NCBI GenBank assembly: GCA_036501845.1
Contig: DASXZO010000008.1
Coordinates: forward strand, 1-7,357
DNA: 7,357 nt
DNA from: JBBREP01 sp036501845
Lineage (GTDB): Bacteria; Actinomycetota; Acidimicrobiia; IMCC26256; PALSA-610
Reading direction: 5' to 3'
A program made the translations under genes and the position numbers. Of the stretch, positions 1 to 6,231 are shown in pieces. The notes under the pieces are model-generated. The model was not told the origin of the DNA. It worked only from the letters and a program-made list of their open reading frames with translations, and made no database searches. Position 1 is the stretch's first letter; each line of letters opens with the position of its first letter.

Positions 1-1131
1 GGTCACGCCGACCGGCGGCGACACAGGCGGTGTGGCGCTCGCGGCCATCACCTCGCCGGTCTTCAACACGATCTCGCGCGGGTCGAGCGGCTTGCCGGTG
101 GCATGCGCCGGGCATACGGCGGTGCAACGTCCGCACACCGTGCACGCGTCGGTGTCGAACAGTTGCTTCCATGTGAGGTCTTCCACCACCGATGCGCCGA
201 ACGTCTCGAGCTCGGTCTCCATCAGGTTCGGCATCGGCTTCATCGCGCCCTTGGGCCGCGGCTTGTCGCGCAGATACATGTTCATCGGCGACGTCACCAT
301 GTGGCGCAGCTTCGTGGTGGGCAGCAGCACGAGGAACGCCACGAAGGCGAGCACGTGGATGCTCCACGACCAGCGGTGGATGTCGCTCAGCGTCGTGACC
401 GAAAGGCCGTCCATCGCCTTCGCGAGCGGCCAGCCGATGAACGACCACTTCTCGAAGCTCGGCTCGCCGAGCGCGGCGATACGCAGCCCTTCGGTGGCGA
501 AACCGGTGATGCCGATGAGCCCGAGCGTGCCGAGCATCGCCGCGTCTTCGGGTTTGGTCTTGATGCGAATTCTGTACGGCCGCTGCACGTAGCGGCGCAC
601 CACAGCCCACCCGATGCCGATCAGGAAGATGGCGCCGGCGAGATCGGCGCCGAACGAATACGCCTCGTACGTCTGGCCGTGGAGGAACTTCAGCGACGCG
701 GGTGCCTGGTCCTGTGCTTCTGAGATGATCGTCGCGAGGAACAGGCCGAGGAAGCCGAAATAGATGAAGCTGTGCATCACGCCGGCGACGGGGTCGCGCA
801 GCAACGTGCGCATCCACACACCCGATCGGAAGTCGCCGAAGCGGCGCTTGGCGTTCTCCTTGGTGGTGCGGCGATCGTCGGGCTGACCGCGCTCGTAGTT
901 CTGCACGCGCAGCGAGATGAGCCACGCCGTCACGATCATCATCGTGGCGATGGTGATGTAGAAGGCCCAGTAGAGCGGGTCGGGGATATTGGTGAAGAGG
1001 TGGCGCTGGACCTTGGAGTTGTCCTCCCACCGCGTGAAGCGAGGGACGATCCCCGAGGTGATCACGCCCGCTGCCGCGATCACGCCGATCGCGAGCACGA
1101 TGTTGTGTGGTTTCACGCGCAGTCGCGGCAT
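1..1131 (-). CDS. Membrane Fe-S oxidoreductase, NarI-like cytochrome b plus 4Fe-4S domain (partial, N-terminal 377 aa)
   Basis: The minus-strand frame from the ATG at 1131 stays open to base 1, so the C-terminus lies outside the window. The 377 visible residues contain about six hydrophobic segments (roughly 10-30, 53-75, 118-137, 160-178, 196-220, 250-272). Histidines inside or beside them (H120, H252, H259, H277) suit b-heme ligation as in NarI-type (nitrate reductase gamma) domains. A cytoplasmic part follows with C330-x2-C333-x2-C336-x3-C340-P, a 4Fe-4S ferredoxin motif. This order matches the large actinobacterial HdrD/GlpC-like reductases (for example M. tuberculosis Rv0338c), which normally continue with a second Fe-S motif and two CCG domains; those would lie beyond the edge. 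The likely role is electron transfer between a membrane quinone or heme and a soluble partner; the substrate is unknown. No strong Shine-Dalgarno precedes the ATG (only AGG), but an in-frame stop lies upstream and no other start lies between them. It probably follows the cNMP-domain gene in one transcript (61-bp gap). Confidence 0.85.
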   Translation of the reverse strand, partial: MPRLRVKPHNIVLAIGVIAAAGVITSGIVPRFTRWEDNSKVQRHLFTNIPDPLYWAFYITIATMMIVTAWLISLRVQNYERGQPDDRRTTKENAKRRFGDFRSGVWMRTLLRDPVAGVMHSFIYFGFLGLFLATIISEAQDQAPASLKFLHGQTYEAYSFGADLAGAIFLIGIGWAVVRRYVQRPYRIRIKTKPEDAAMLGTLGLIGITGFATEGLRIAALGEPSFEKWSFIGWPLAKAMDGLSVTTLSDIHRWSWSIHVLAFVAFLVLLPTTKLRHMVTSPMNMYLRDKPRPKGAMKPMPNLMETELETFGASVVEDLTWKQLFDTDACTVCGRCTAVCPAHATGKPLDPREIVLKTGEVMAASATPPVSPPVGVT

Positions 1132-1192
1132 CGTGCGAAACCTAGTTGTAGGGGAATGACCGATTCAGGATCAGAAGGTGGTGCGTGATCCC

Positions 1193-1630
1193 TTACCCGA
1201 TCGACTTGGCGTCGGCCTCGCGCACCCGGTTGGCAAGGGTGGCGAGCAGCTTGCGGGCGAAGCCGGGCACGTCGTCGATGAGGCCGGCGAACTCGCGCTG
1301 GCCGAGCACGACGAGCTCCATGTCGGTGGCCGCGACCACAGTGGCGTTGCGGGGCTGGCGGGCGAGCAACGAGAGCTCACCGAAGCCGGCGCCGGGGCCG
1401 AGCGTGGCGATCTTGCGGCCCCGCCGGGTGACGTTGGCGTTGCCGGCCAGGATCACGAAGTACTGGTGGCCCATCTCGCCCTCGGTGCAGAGGACCTTTC
1501 CGGCCTTCACCGAGACGTCCTCGCCCCGGCGGGCGATCATCTGGAGCTCTTTGCGGCTCAGGGCCGCGAAGAGCGGCACCCCGGCCAGGTGCTGGAGAAA
1601 GTCCGTGCGGCGCGACATGCGCCGCATCAT
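1193..1630 (-). CDS. Stand-alone cyclic nucleotide-binding domain protein (145 aa)
   Basis: The product is a single CRP/FNR-type cyclic nucleotide-binding domain and nothing else. An N-terminal helix ('FLQHLAGVPLFAALSRKELQ', about residues 11-30) leads into the beta roll. The phosphate-binding cassette follows as GFGELSLLARQPRNATVVA (about 82-100), with the conserved Glu (E85) and the Arg of the PR-x-A motif (R94) both present, so cAMP or cGMP binding is plausible. The protein ends about 45 residues later in a C-helix-like segment, and there is no helix-turn-helix or enzymatic output domain. It may therefore act by protein-protein contact or simply sense the nucleotide. Start choice is uncertain: tandem ATGs occur at 1630 and 1627 and another at 1618, all with weak Shine-Dalgarno sequences; the longer form is given. 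The open frame continues upstream to 2158, but that part is antisense to dnaK and not family-like. It lies 61 bp upstream of the Fe-S oxidoreductase gene, same strand. Confidence 0.82.
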   Translation of the reverse strand: MMRRMSRRTDFLQHLAGVPLFAALSRKELQMIARRGEDVSVKAGKVLCTEGEMGHQYFVILAGNANVTRRGRKIATLGPGAGFGELSLLARQPRNATVVAATDMELVVLGQREFAGLIDDVPGFARKLLATLANRVREADAKSIG

Positions 1631-1764
1631 GGCCCACCAGGCCCAATCCCTGCCACTACCACCCCGCGTGGTGAATGGGCACTCAGCGGCGATCGGAGCG
1701 GCCCGGGAGCGACGGAGGAGCGAGACGGGCGCGTAGGAGCCGTGCGAGCGCAGCGAGCGTCCGA

Positions 1765-1780
1765 GCGCCCCTCGGGGCGC
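1765..1780. repeat. Short G+C-rich hairpin
   Basis: GCGCCCC (1765-1771) and GGGGCGC (1774-1780) are exact reverse complements separated by TC. In RNA this would fold as six base pairs closing a CUCG tetraloop. No T-run follows on either strand, so it is not a classical intrinsic terminator. It lies within the repeat-like tract upstream of dnaK and is best read as part of that element. Confidence 0.6.
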
Positions 1781-1797
1781 GAGCCGCAGGCGAGCGG
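1779..1797 (+). repeat. Repeat-like motif copy A (GCGAGCC...GGCGAGCGG)
   Basis: GCGAGCCGCAGGCGAGCGG. A close version occurs at 4381-4400 on the minus strand (one extra base) and a shorter version at 6118-6135 on the plus strand. The motif is an imperfect palindrome of GCGAGC-type words. Three copies in or beside gaps within 4.4 kb suggest a dispersed element, although high G+C content alone makes such words more frequent. Confidence 0.5.
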
Positions 1798-1810
1798 GGG
1801 TGAAGTGGGA

Positions 1811-1831
1811 ATTGATGGCGATGCACTCAAG
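1811..1831 (+). promoter_or_regulatory. HAIR-like HspR operator upstream of dnaK
   Basis: The right half is ACTCAAG (1825-1831), a perfect match to the HAIR half-site consensus (CTTGAGT-N7-ACTCAAG). The left half at the expected 7-bp spacing is ATTGATG (1811-1817), matching 4 of 7. The location, about 77 bp before the dnaK start, and the presence of hspR as last gene of the same operon support the call. HspR binding at dnaK is established in Streptomyces and Mycobacterium; binding here is inferred. Confidence 0.72.
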
Positions 1832-1840
1832 TTGTATGCG
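1812..1840 (+). promoter_or_regulatory. Candidate dnaK operon promoter overlapping the HAIR-like site
   Basis: TTGATG (1812-1817) could serve as a -35 box (4 of 6 to TTGACA). Exactly 17 bp later TATGCG (1835-1840) could serve as a weak -10 box. In this reading the operator fills the -35 and spacer, so bound HspR would block RNA polymerase. The -10 match is poor, so another start site is possible. Confidence 0.4.
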
Positions 1841-1871
1841 TCGTCTACCGTCAACAGTCCAATTCGACCCT

Positions 1872-1892
1872 GTCCGCCCGGAACTGGCGGAC
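1872..1892 (+). promoter_or_regulatory. 5'-leader hairpin directly in front of the dnaK Shine-Dalgarno
   Basis: GTCCGCC (1872-1878) and GGCGGAC (1886-1892) are exact reverse complements with a 7-nt loop. The stem ends one base before AAGGAGG (1894-1900). In mRNA it would form a 7-bp G+C-rich stem abutting, but not pairing with, the ribosome-binding site. As DNA it has the 7-7-7 geometry of a HAIR site with an unrelated sequence. Function is unknown: mRNA stability, translational tuning or a protein-binding site are all possible. Confidence 0.6.
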
Positions 1893-1893
1893 C

Positions 1894-1900
1894 AAGGAGG
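1894..1900 (+). promoter_or_regulatory. Shine-Dalgarno of dnaK
   Basis: AAGGAGG lies 7 nt before the ATG at 1908. It fixes this start over upstream in-frame codons beginning at 1800, whose translation has no DnaK character and would overlap the operator. Confidence 0.9.
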
Positions 1901-1907
1901 AACACCA

Positions 1908-3749
<1,842 letters not shown>

Positions 3750-3754
3750 CCCGG

Positions 3755-4303
3755 ATGCAATCTGAAGAGGGCGTCGACACCGAGGACGAAAATCCCGGTG
3801 TCGACGCCGAGGACAATGGTGACTCGATGCAGACCATCGAGGCCGAGTTCGACAGCGACATCGCCGCGCTCACGTCCGAACGTGACGAGTTCCGCGCGGT
3901 GGCGCAACGACTCCAGGCCGACTTCGAGAACTACAAGAAGCGCTCGCAGCGCGAGCAGACCGAGCTCACCGCTCGGGCCAACGAACGTCTGCTCGAAGGT
4001 CTGTTGCCCGCGCTCGACAGCTTCGACCTCGCAGCCGCGTCGCTCGAGAATGGGGAGCAGGTCGATCTCGACAAGCTCACCAAGGGAGTGTCGTTGGCCA
4101 TCGGCCAACTGCGCGAGGCGCTCGATCGCGCCGGCCTGGTGCGTATGGCAGCCGAAGGCGCGCCGTTCGATCCCGAGGAACACGAAGCTGTTCTTCACGA
4201 CGAAGGTGACGGCGAGCCCGTGGTGGCCGACGTGCTGCGGCCCGGTTACAGATTGAATGGGCGGGTGTTGCGGCCGGCGATGGTGAAGGTGTCCAGGGCG
4301 TGA
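3755..4303 (+). CDS. grpE: GrpE, nucleotide exchange factor of DnaK, 182 aa
   Basis: Cytoplasmic homodimeric cochaperone that releases ADP from DnaK and so resets the folding cycle. The N-terminal 35 residues or so are acidic and probably disordered (typical). A long coiled-coil helix follows from about 36 to 80 and includes RLQADFENYKKR (52-63), the hallmark GrpE segment. Next come the helical-bundle motif LLPALDSFDLA (83-93) and the C-terminal beta domain with FDPEEHEAV (138-146) and VLRPGYRLNGRVLRPAMVKVS (160-180), which contacts the DnaK ATPase domain. Length is usual for actinobacterial GrpE. The ATG lies 5 nt after the dnaK stop and has no good Shine-Dalgarno, so translation is probably coupled to dnaK. 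An internal ATG (residue 25, at 3827) is possible but has no better site. Downstream, an unusually long 214-bp gap precedes dnaJ. Confidence 0.96.
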   Translation: MQSEEGVDTEDENPGVDAEDNGDSMQTIEAEFDSDIAALTSERDEFRAVAQRLQADFENYKKRSQREQTELTARANERLLEGLLPALDSFDLAAASLENGEQVDLDKLTKGVSLAIGQLREALDRAGLVRMAAEGAPFDPEEHEAVLHDEGDGEPVVADVLRPGYRLNGRVLRPAMVKVSRA

Positions 4304-4329
4304 GCCGGTTGGCGATGCCGCGCTGGTTC

Positions 4330-4439
4330 GCGACGGGGCCGCCGCCGTCGGGCTTCGGACCCCACCCACCCACCGCCGCTCCGCTCGCCTGGCGGCTCGC
4401 TCCACGACGTCCTTGCCTCGCCGGCGGCGGCCCCGTCGC
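4330..4439. repeat. 18-bp perfect inverted repeat enclosing 74 bp
   Basis: The left arm is GCGACGGGGCCGCCGCCG (4330-4347). The right arm (4422-4439) is its exact reverse complement. In RNA the arms could form a very stable long-range stem between grpE and dnaJ. Arms of this length in a 214-bp gap are unlikely by chance, even in G+C-rich DNA. It may be a MITE/REP-like remnant or an mRNA processing or attenuation structure. There is no T-run after it, so simple intrinsic termination is not indicated. Confidence 0.8.
4381..4400 (-). repeat. Repeat-like motif copy B (inverted orientation)
   Basis: CCGCTCGCCTGGCGGCTCGC on the plus strand is the reverse complement of the motif at 1779-1797 with one inserted base. 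It sits inside the 18-bp inverted repeat. Read on the minus strand, CCCGGG (4461-4466), GGAGCGACGG-like bases and the motif come in the same order as CCCGGG (1702-1707), GGAGCGACGG and motif copy A upstream of dnaK. This suggests two diverged copies of a longer element. Confidence 0.45.
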
Positions 4440-4501
4440 TCCGCTCCGGTCCGCTCGGCGCCCGGGTCAGCCCGTCGATGAGATGTGAAGTGAATGAATT
4501 G

Positions 4502-4511
4502 AAGGAGGAGG
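4502..4511 (+). promoter_or_regulatory. Extended Shine-Dalgarno of dnaJ
   Basis: AAGGAGGAGG ends 6 nt before the ATG at 4518. A GTG at 4515 directly precedes it in frame, but its spacing would be only 3 nt from the end of the run (6 from the inner AAGGAGG). The ATG is preferred. Confidence 0.85.
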
Positions 4512-4517
4512 TGAGTG

Positions 4518-5717
4518 ATGGAGCCGCAGCGTGAGTGGTTCGAGAAGGACTATTACGCGGTGCTCGGCGTGGCTGATGGGGCGTCGGCGAAGGAGATCAA
4601 GAAGGCTTATAAGGATCTCGCGCGCAAGCTCCATCCTGACCAGAATCCTGGGGACGCGGCGGCGGAGGAGCGGTTCAAGGAGGTCAGCGCGGCGTATGAC
4701 GTGCTGGGCGACGACGAGAAGCACAAGGCGTATGACGAGGTGCGCCAGATGGTGCGGGCCGGGTATTCGCCGGGGGGGAGTGGGGGCGGCGGTTTCGGGC
4801 CGGGCGGGGGTGGCTCGTTCACGTTCGACCCGAGTGCGTTTGGCGACGACGAGGGCTTCGGTGGCGGTGGCGGGCTCGGCGACATCTTCAGTGGTTTGTT
4901 CGGAGGTGGGCGCGGATCACAGCGGCGACCGCGCGGTGGTCCGCAGCGCGGGCGCGATCTCGAGACCGAGTTGTTCATCGATTTCGACGACGCGGTGCAC
5001 GGTGTCACCTCCACGGTGCGCTTCACTGCCGACGCGGTGTGCAGCACCTGTCACGGCAACGGTGCGAAGCCGGGCACGGCGCCCGAGCGTTGCGCCACGT
5101 GTGGCGGCTCGGGATCGATCGCGCAGGATCAAGGACCGTTCTCGTTCTCGCAGGTGTGCCCCACCTGCGCCGGCCGCGGTGTGATCATCCGCGATCCGTG
5201 CCCCACGTGTCGGGGTCGCGGCGTCGAGGTACGGCCGCGCGAGGTGAAGGTGAAGATCCCCGGCGGGGTGGCCGACGGCCAGCGCATTCGCGTGAAGGAA
5301 CGCGGCGGGGCCGGCGCCAACGGCGGTCCGGCCGGCGACCTCTACGTGGTCGTGCACGTGAGCCCGCACGCGTTGTTTGGGCGCAATGGCAACGATCTCA
5401 CGCTGCGCTTGCCGATCTCGTTCGCGGAAGCGACGCTCGGCGCGCAGGTGCGCGTGCCCACACTCGACGGCGAGAGCGTCACGATCAAGGTGCCCGCGGG
5501 CACCACGCCGAACAAGACGTTCCGCGTCGCAAAGCGCGGCATCAACGGTGGGGCACTGCTCGTGACCGTCGAGGTGCAGGTGCCCACGCAGCTCACGGCC
5601 GAGCAACGCGCCGCGGTCGAGGCACTCGCCGCGGCGTTCCCCGACGACCCGCGCGCGGCGCTGAGCGCCAGTGCATCGAGCAGCGCGCGTCGAAGGAGCG
5701 ACGATGGAACCTCGTGA
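4518..5717 (+). CDS. dnaJ: Chaperone protein DnaJ (Hsp40), 399 aa
   Basis: Type I J-protein that delivers substrates to DnaK and stimulates its ATPase. The J domain (about 11-75) contains the essential HPD triad (H39-P40-D41). A glycine/phenylalanine-rich linker covers about 84-132. The zinc domain has all four CxxCxGxG repeats: C175-C178, C192-C195, C214-C217 and C228-C231. The C-terminal substrate-binding beta domains run from about 235 to 360 (with DLYVVVHVSPHALFGRNGNDL at about 274-294). The last 20 residues are Ser/Ala/Arg-rich and appear non-conserved. Length suits actinobacterial DnaJ1 (about 390-400 aa). The end overlaps hspR by 14 nt, indicating co-transcription. Odd feature: the J-domain and early linker codons use TAT for 5 of 6 tyrosines, whereas the other plus-strand genes and the rest of dnaJ use TAC for 19 of 20. 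Confidence 0.97.
   Translation: MEPQREWFEKDYYAVLGVADGASAKEIKKAYKDLARKLHPDQNPGDAAAEERFKEVSAAYDVLGDDEKHKAYDEVRQMVRAGYSPGGSGGGGFGPGGGGSFTFDPSAFGDDEGFGGGGGLGDIFSGLFGGGRGSQRRPRGGPQRGRDLETELFIDFDDAVHGVTSTVRFTADAVCSTCHGNGAKPGTAPERCATCGGSGSIAQDQGPFSFSQVCPTCAGRGVIIRDPCPTCRGRGVEVRPREVKVKIPGGVADGQRIRVKERGGAGANGGPAGDLYVVVHVSPHALFGRNGNDLTLRLPISFAEATLGAQVRVPTLDGESVTIKVPAGTTPNKTFRVAKRGINGGALLVTVEVQVPTQLTAEQRAAVEALAAAFPDDPRAALSASASSSARRRSDDGTS
5693..5698 (+). promoter_or_regulatory. Shine-Dalgarno of hspR, inside dnaJ
   Basis: AAGGAG lies 5 nt before the ATG at 5704. It decides this start over an in-frame GTG at 5671, whose additional 11 residues are not HspR-like. Confidence 0.88.
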
Positions 5718-6153
5718 CACCGACAAAGCGCTGTTCGTCATCTCCGTTGCTGCCGAGCTCGCAGGTGTGCACCCGCAGACCTTGCGCATCTACGAGCGCA
5801 AGGGGCTCATCTCACCGGCGCGCACGAGTGGGCGCAGCCGCCGGTACAGCGAGCGCGACATCAGCTTGTTGCGCCGCATCCAGGAGCTCACCAACGAAGG
5901 TGTCGGCCTCGCCGGTGTCGAGCGGATCCTCGAGCTCGAGACGCAGCTGCACGACGCGCGCGACACGATCGCCGCGCTCGAACACGAGTTGGCGACCGCT
6001 CGGCGGCGCGCGGTCGACGCGGTCGAAGCCGTGCACCGCGGCTACCGGCGTGAGCTCGTGCCGCTCCCGCCGGCCACGCTGGTCCGGGTCGAGCCGCCCC
6101 GCAGAGCCCCCGGAGGCGCGAGCCCCGGCGAGCGGGGCTGGAGACGCAACTAG
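5704..6153 (+). CDS. hspR: HspR, MerR-family heat-shock repressor, 149 aa
   Basis: DNA-binding repressor of chaperone genes in Actinobacteria; in Streptomyces it binds HAIR operators with DnaK as co-repressor. The winged helix-turn-helix covers about 10-60: FVISVAAELAGVHPQTLRIYERKGLISP (11-38), then GRSRRYSERDISLLRRIQ (43-60), the signature HspR/MerR segments. NEGVGLAGVERILELE (64-79) follows, then a dimerising coiled coil (about 75-112). The tail after about 120 is Pro/Arg/Gly-rich and looks unconserved; its last codons lie in a repeat-like motif (6118-6135), so the C-terminus may be lineage-specific. The gene overlaps dnaJ by 14 nt in another frame and has its own Shine-Dalgarno, so it is expressed with the dnaK operon and should autoregulate it. 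The palindrome 17 bp downstream, before clpB, is a likely second target. Confidence 0.96.
   Translation: MEPRDTDKALFVISVAAELAGVHPQTLRIYERKGLISPARTSGRSRRYSERDISLLRRIQELTNEGVGLAGVERILELETQLHDARDTIAALEHELATARRRAVDAVEAVHRGYRRELVPLPPATLVRVEPPRRAPGGASPGERGWRRN
6118..6139 (+). repeat. Repeat-like motif copy C and hairpin at the hspR 3' end
   Basis: Bases 6118-6135 (GCGAGCCCCGGCGAGCGG) resemble the motif at 1779-1797. The same stretch can form a 7-bp stem, AGCCCCG (6121-6127) with CGGGGCT (6133-6139), around a 5-nt loop. It lies in the last codons of hspR. No T-run follows, so an intrinsic terminator for the operon is not clear, although the position would fit a weak one. Confidence 0.45.
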
Positions 6154-6169
6154 TTCTCCGCGCCGGGAA

Positions 6170-6198
6170 CAAACTTGACAACGGCGTTGTCAAGTTTG
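6170..6198. promoter_or_regulatory. 29-bp perfect palindrome: HAIR-like HspR operator of clpB
   Basis: The left arm CAAACTTGACAAC (6170-6182) and right arm GTTGTCAAGTTTG (6186-6198) are exact reverse complements around GGC. In HAIR terms the core is CTTGACA-N7-TGTCAAG (6174-6194), which keeps CTTGA/TCAAG and the 7-bp spacing of the consensus CTTGAGT-N7-ACTCAAG. It lies 33 bp before the clpB start, next to hspR. TTGACA, a perfect -35 hexamer, is embedded on both strands, but no good -10 box follows at 16-18 bp. HspR control of clpB is established in Streptomyces and Mycobacterium; binding here is inferred. Confidence 0.82.
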
Positions 6199-6218
6199 GA
6201 GCACCCCGAGATTCCACC

Positions 6219-6224
6219 AGGAGA
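6219..6224 (+). promoter_or_regulatory. Shine-Dalgarno of clpB
   Basis: AGGAGA lies 7 nt before the ATG at 6232 and supports this start, which yields the usual ClpB N-terminus. Confidence 0.85.
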
Positions 6225-6231
6225 CCCGCCC

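Larger units (their letters stand above)
1631..1810. other. Divergent intergenic region with G+C-rich repeat-like tract
   Basis: This is the gap between the minus-strand cNMP-domain gene and the dnaK control region. No credible gene is seen. Its right part (about 1700-1800) is rich in GAGCG/GCGAGC words and includes a near-perfect hairpin (1765-1780) and the motif GCGAGCCGCAGGCGAGCGG (1779-1797). That motif recurs in the grpE-dnaJ gap in the opposite orientation and at the end of hspR. A short inverted repeat, ACCAC-N5-GTGGT (1658-1672), sits about 28 bp in front of the cNMP-domain start and could be an operator, but five-base arms are weak evidence. Confidence 0.6.
4304..4517 (+). other. grpE-dnaJ intergenic region with structured repeat-like element
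   Basis: This 214-bp gap interrupts an otherwise tight operon, and no gene is supported in it. It contains a perfect 18-bp inverted repeat (4330-4347 with 4422-4439). It also has a 10-bp direct repeat CGCTCCGCTC (4377-4386 and 4437-4446) and a copy of the GCGAGCC...GAGCGG motif on the minus strand (4381-4400). The last 40 bases before dnaJ are comparatively A+T-rich and purine-rich. No HAIR-like site or convincing promoter is visible. Confidence 0.75.

Noticed and set aside
32..723. Plus-strand open frames opposite the Fe-S oxidoreductase
   Set aside because: The minus strand gives a continuous 377-residue membrane protein with a 4Fe-4S motif. The plus-strand frames show no motifs or ribosome-binding sites.
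1668..1686. CRP-like site (GGTGA-N6-ACTCA) in front of the cNMP-domain gene
   Set aside because: Only 7 of 10 consensus positions match and the second half is poor, so it is not distinguishable from chance.
1800..1907. 36-codon in-frame N-terminal extension of dnaK
   Set aside because: It would overlap the operator and leader hairpin, lacks DnaK-like residues, and a strong Shine-Dalgarno fixes the start at 1908.
1631..1907. CIRCE element (HrcA operator)
   Set aside because: No TTAGCACTC-N9-GAGTGCTAA-like sequence is present upstream of dnaK. The HspR/HAIR system accounts for the region.
6121..6170. Intrinsic terminator after hspR
   Set aside because: A 7-bp hairpin exists in the hspR end, but no T-run follows and the stem is within coding sequence, so termination is not supported.
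5039..6178. 379-codon plus-strand frame across dnaJ and hspR
   Set aside because: It overlaps two clear genes in another frame. It is Arg/Ser-rich low-quality sequence without motifs.
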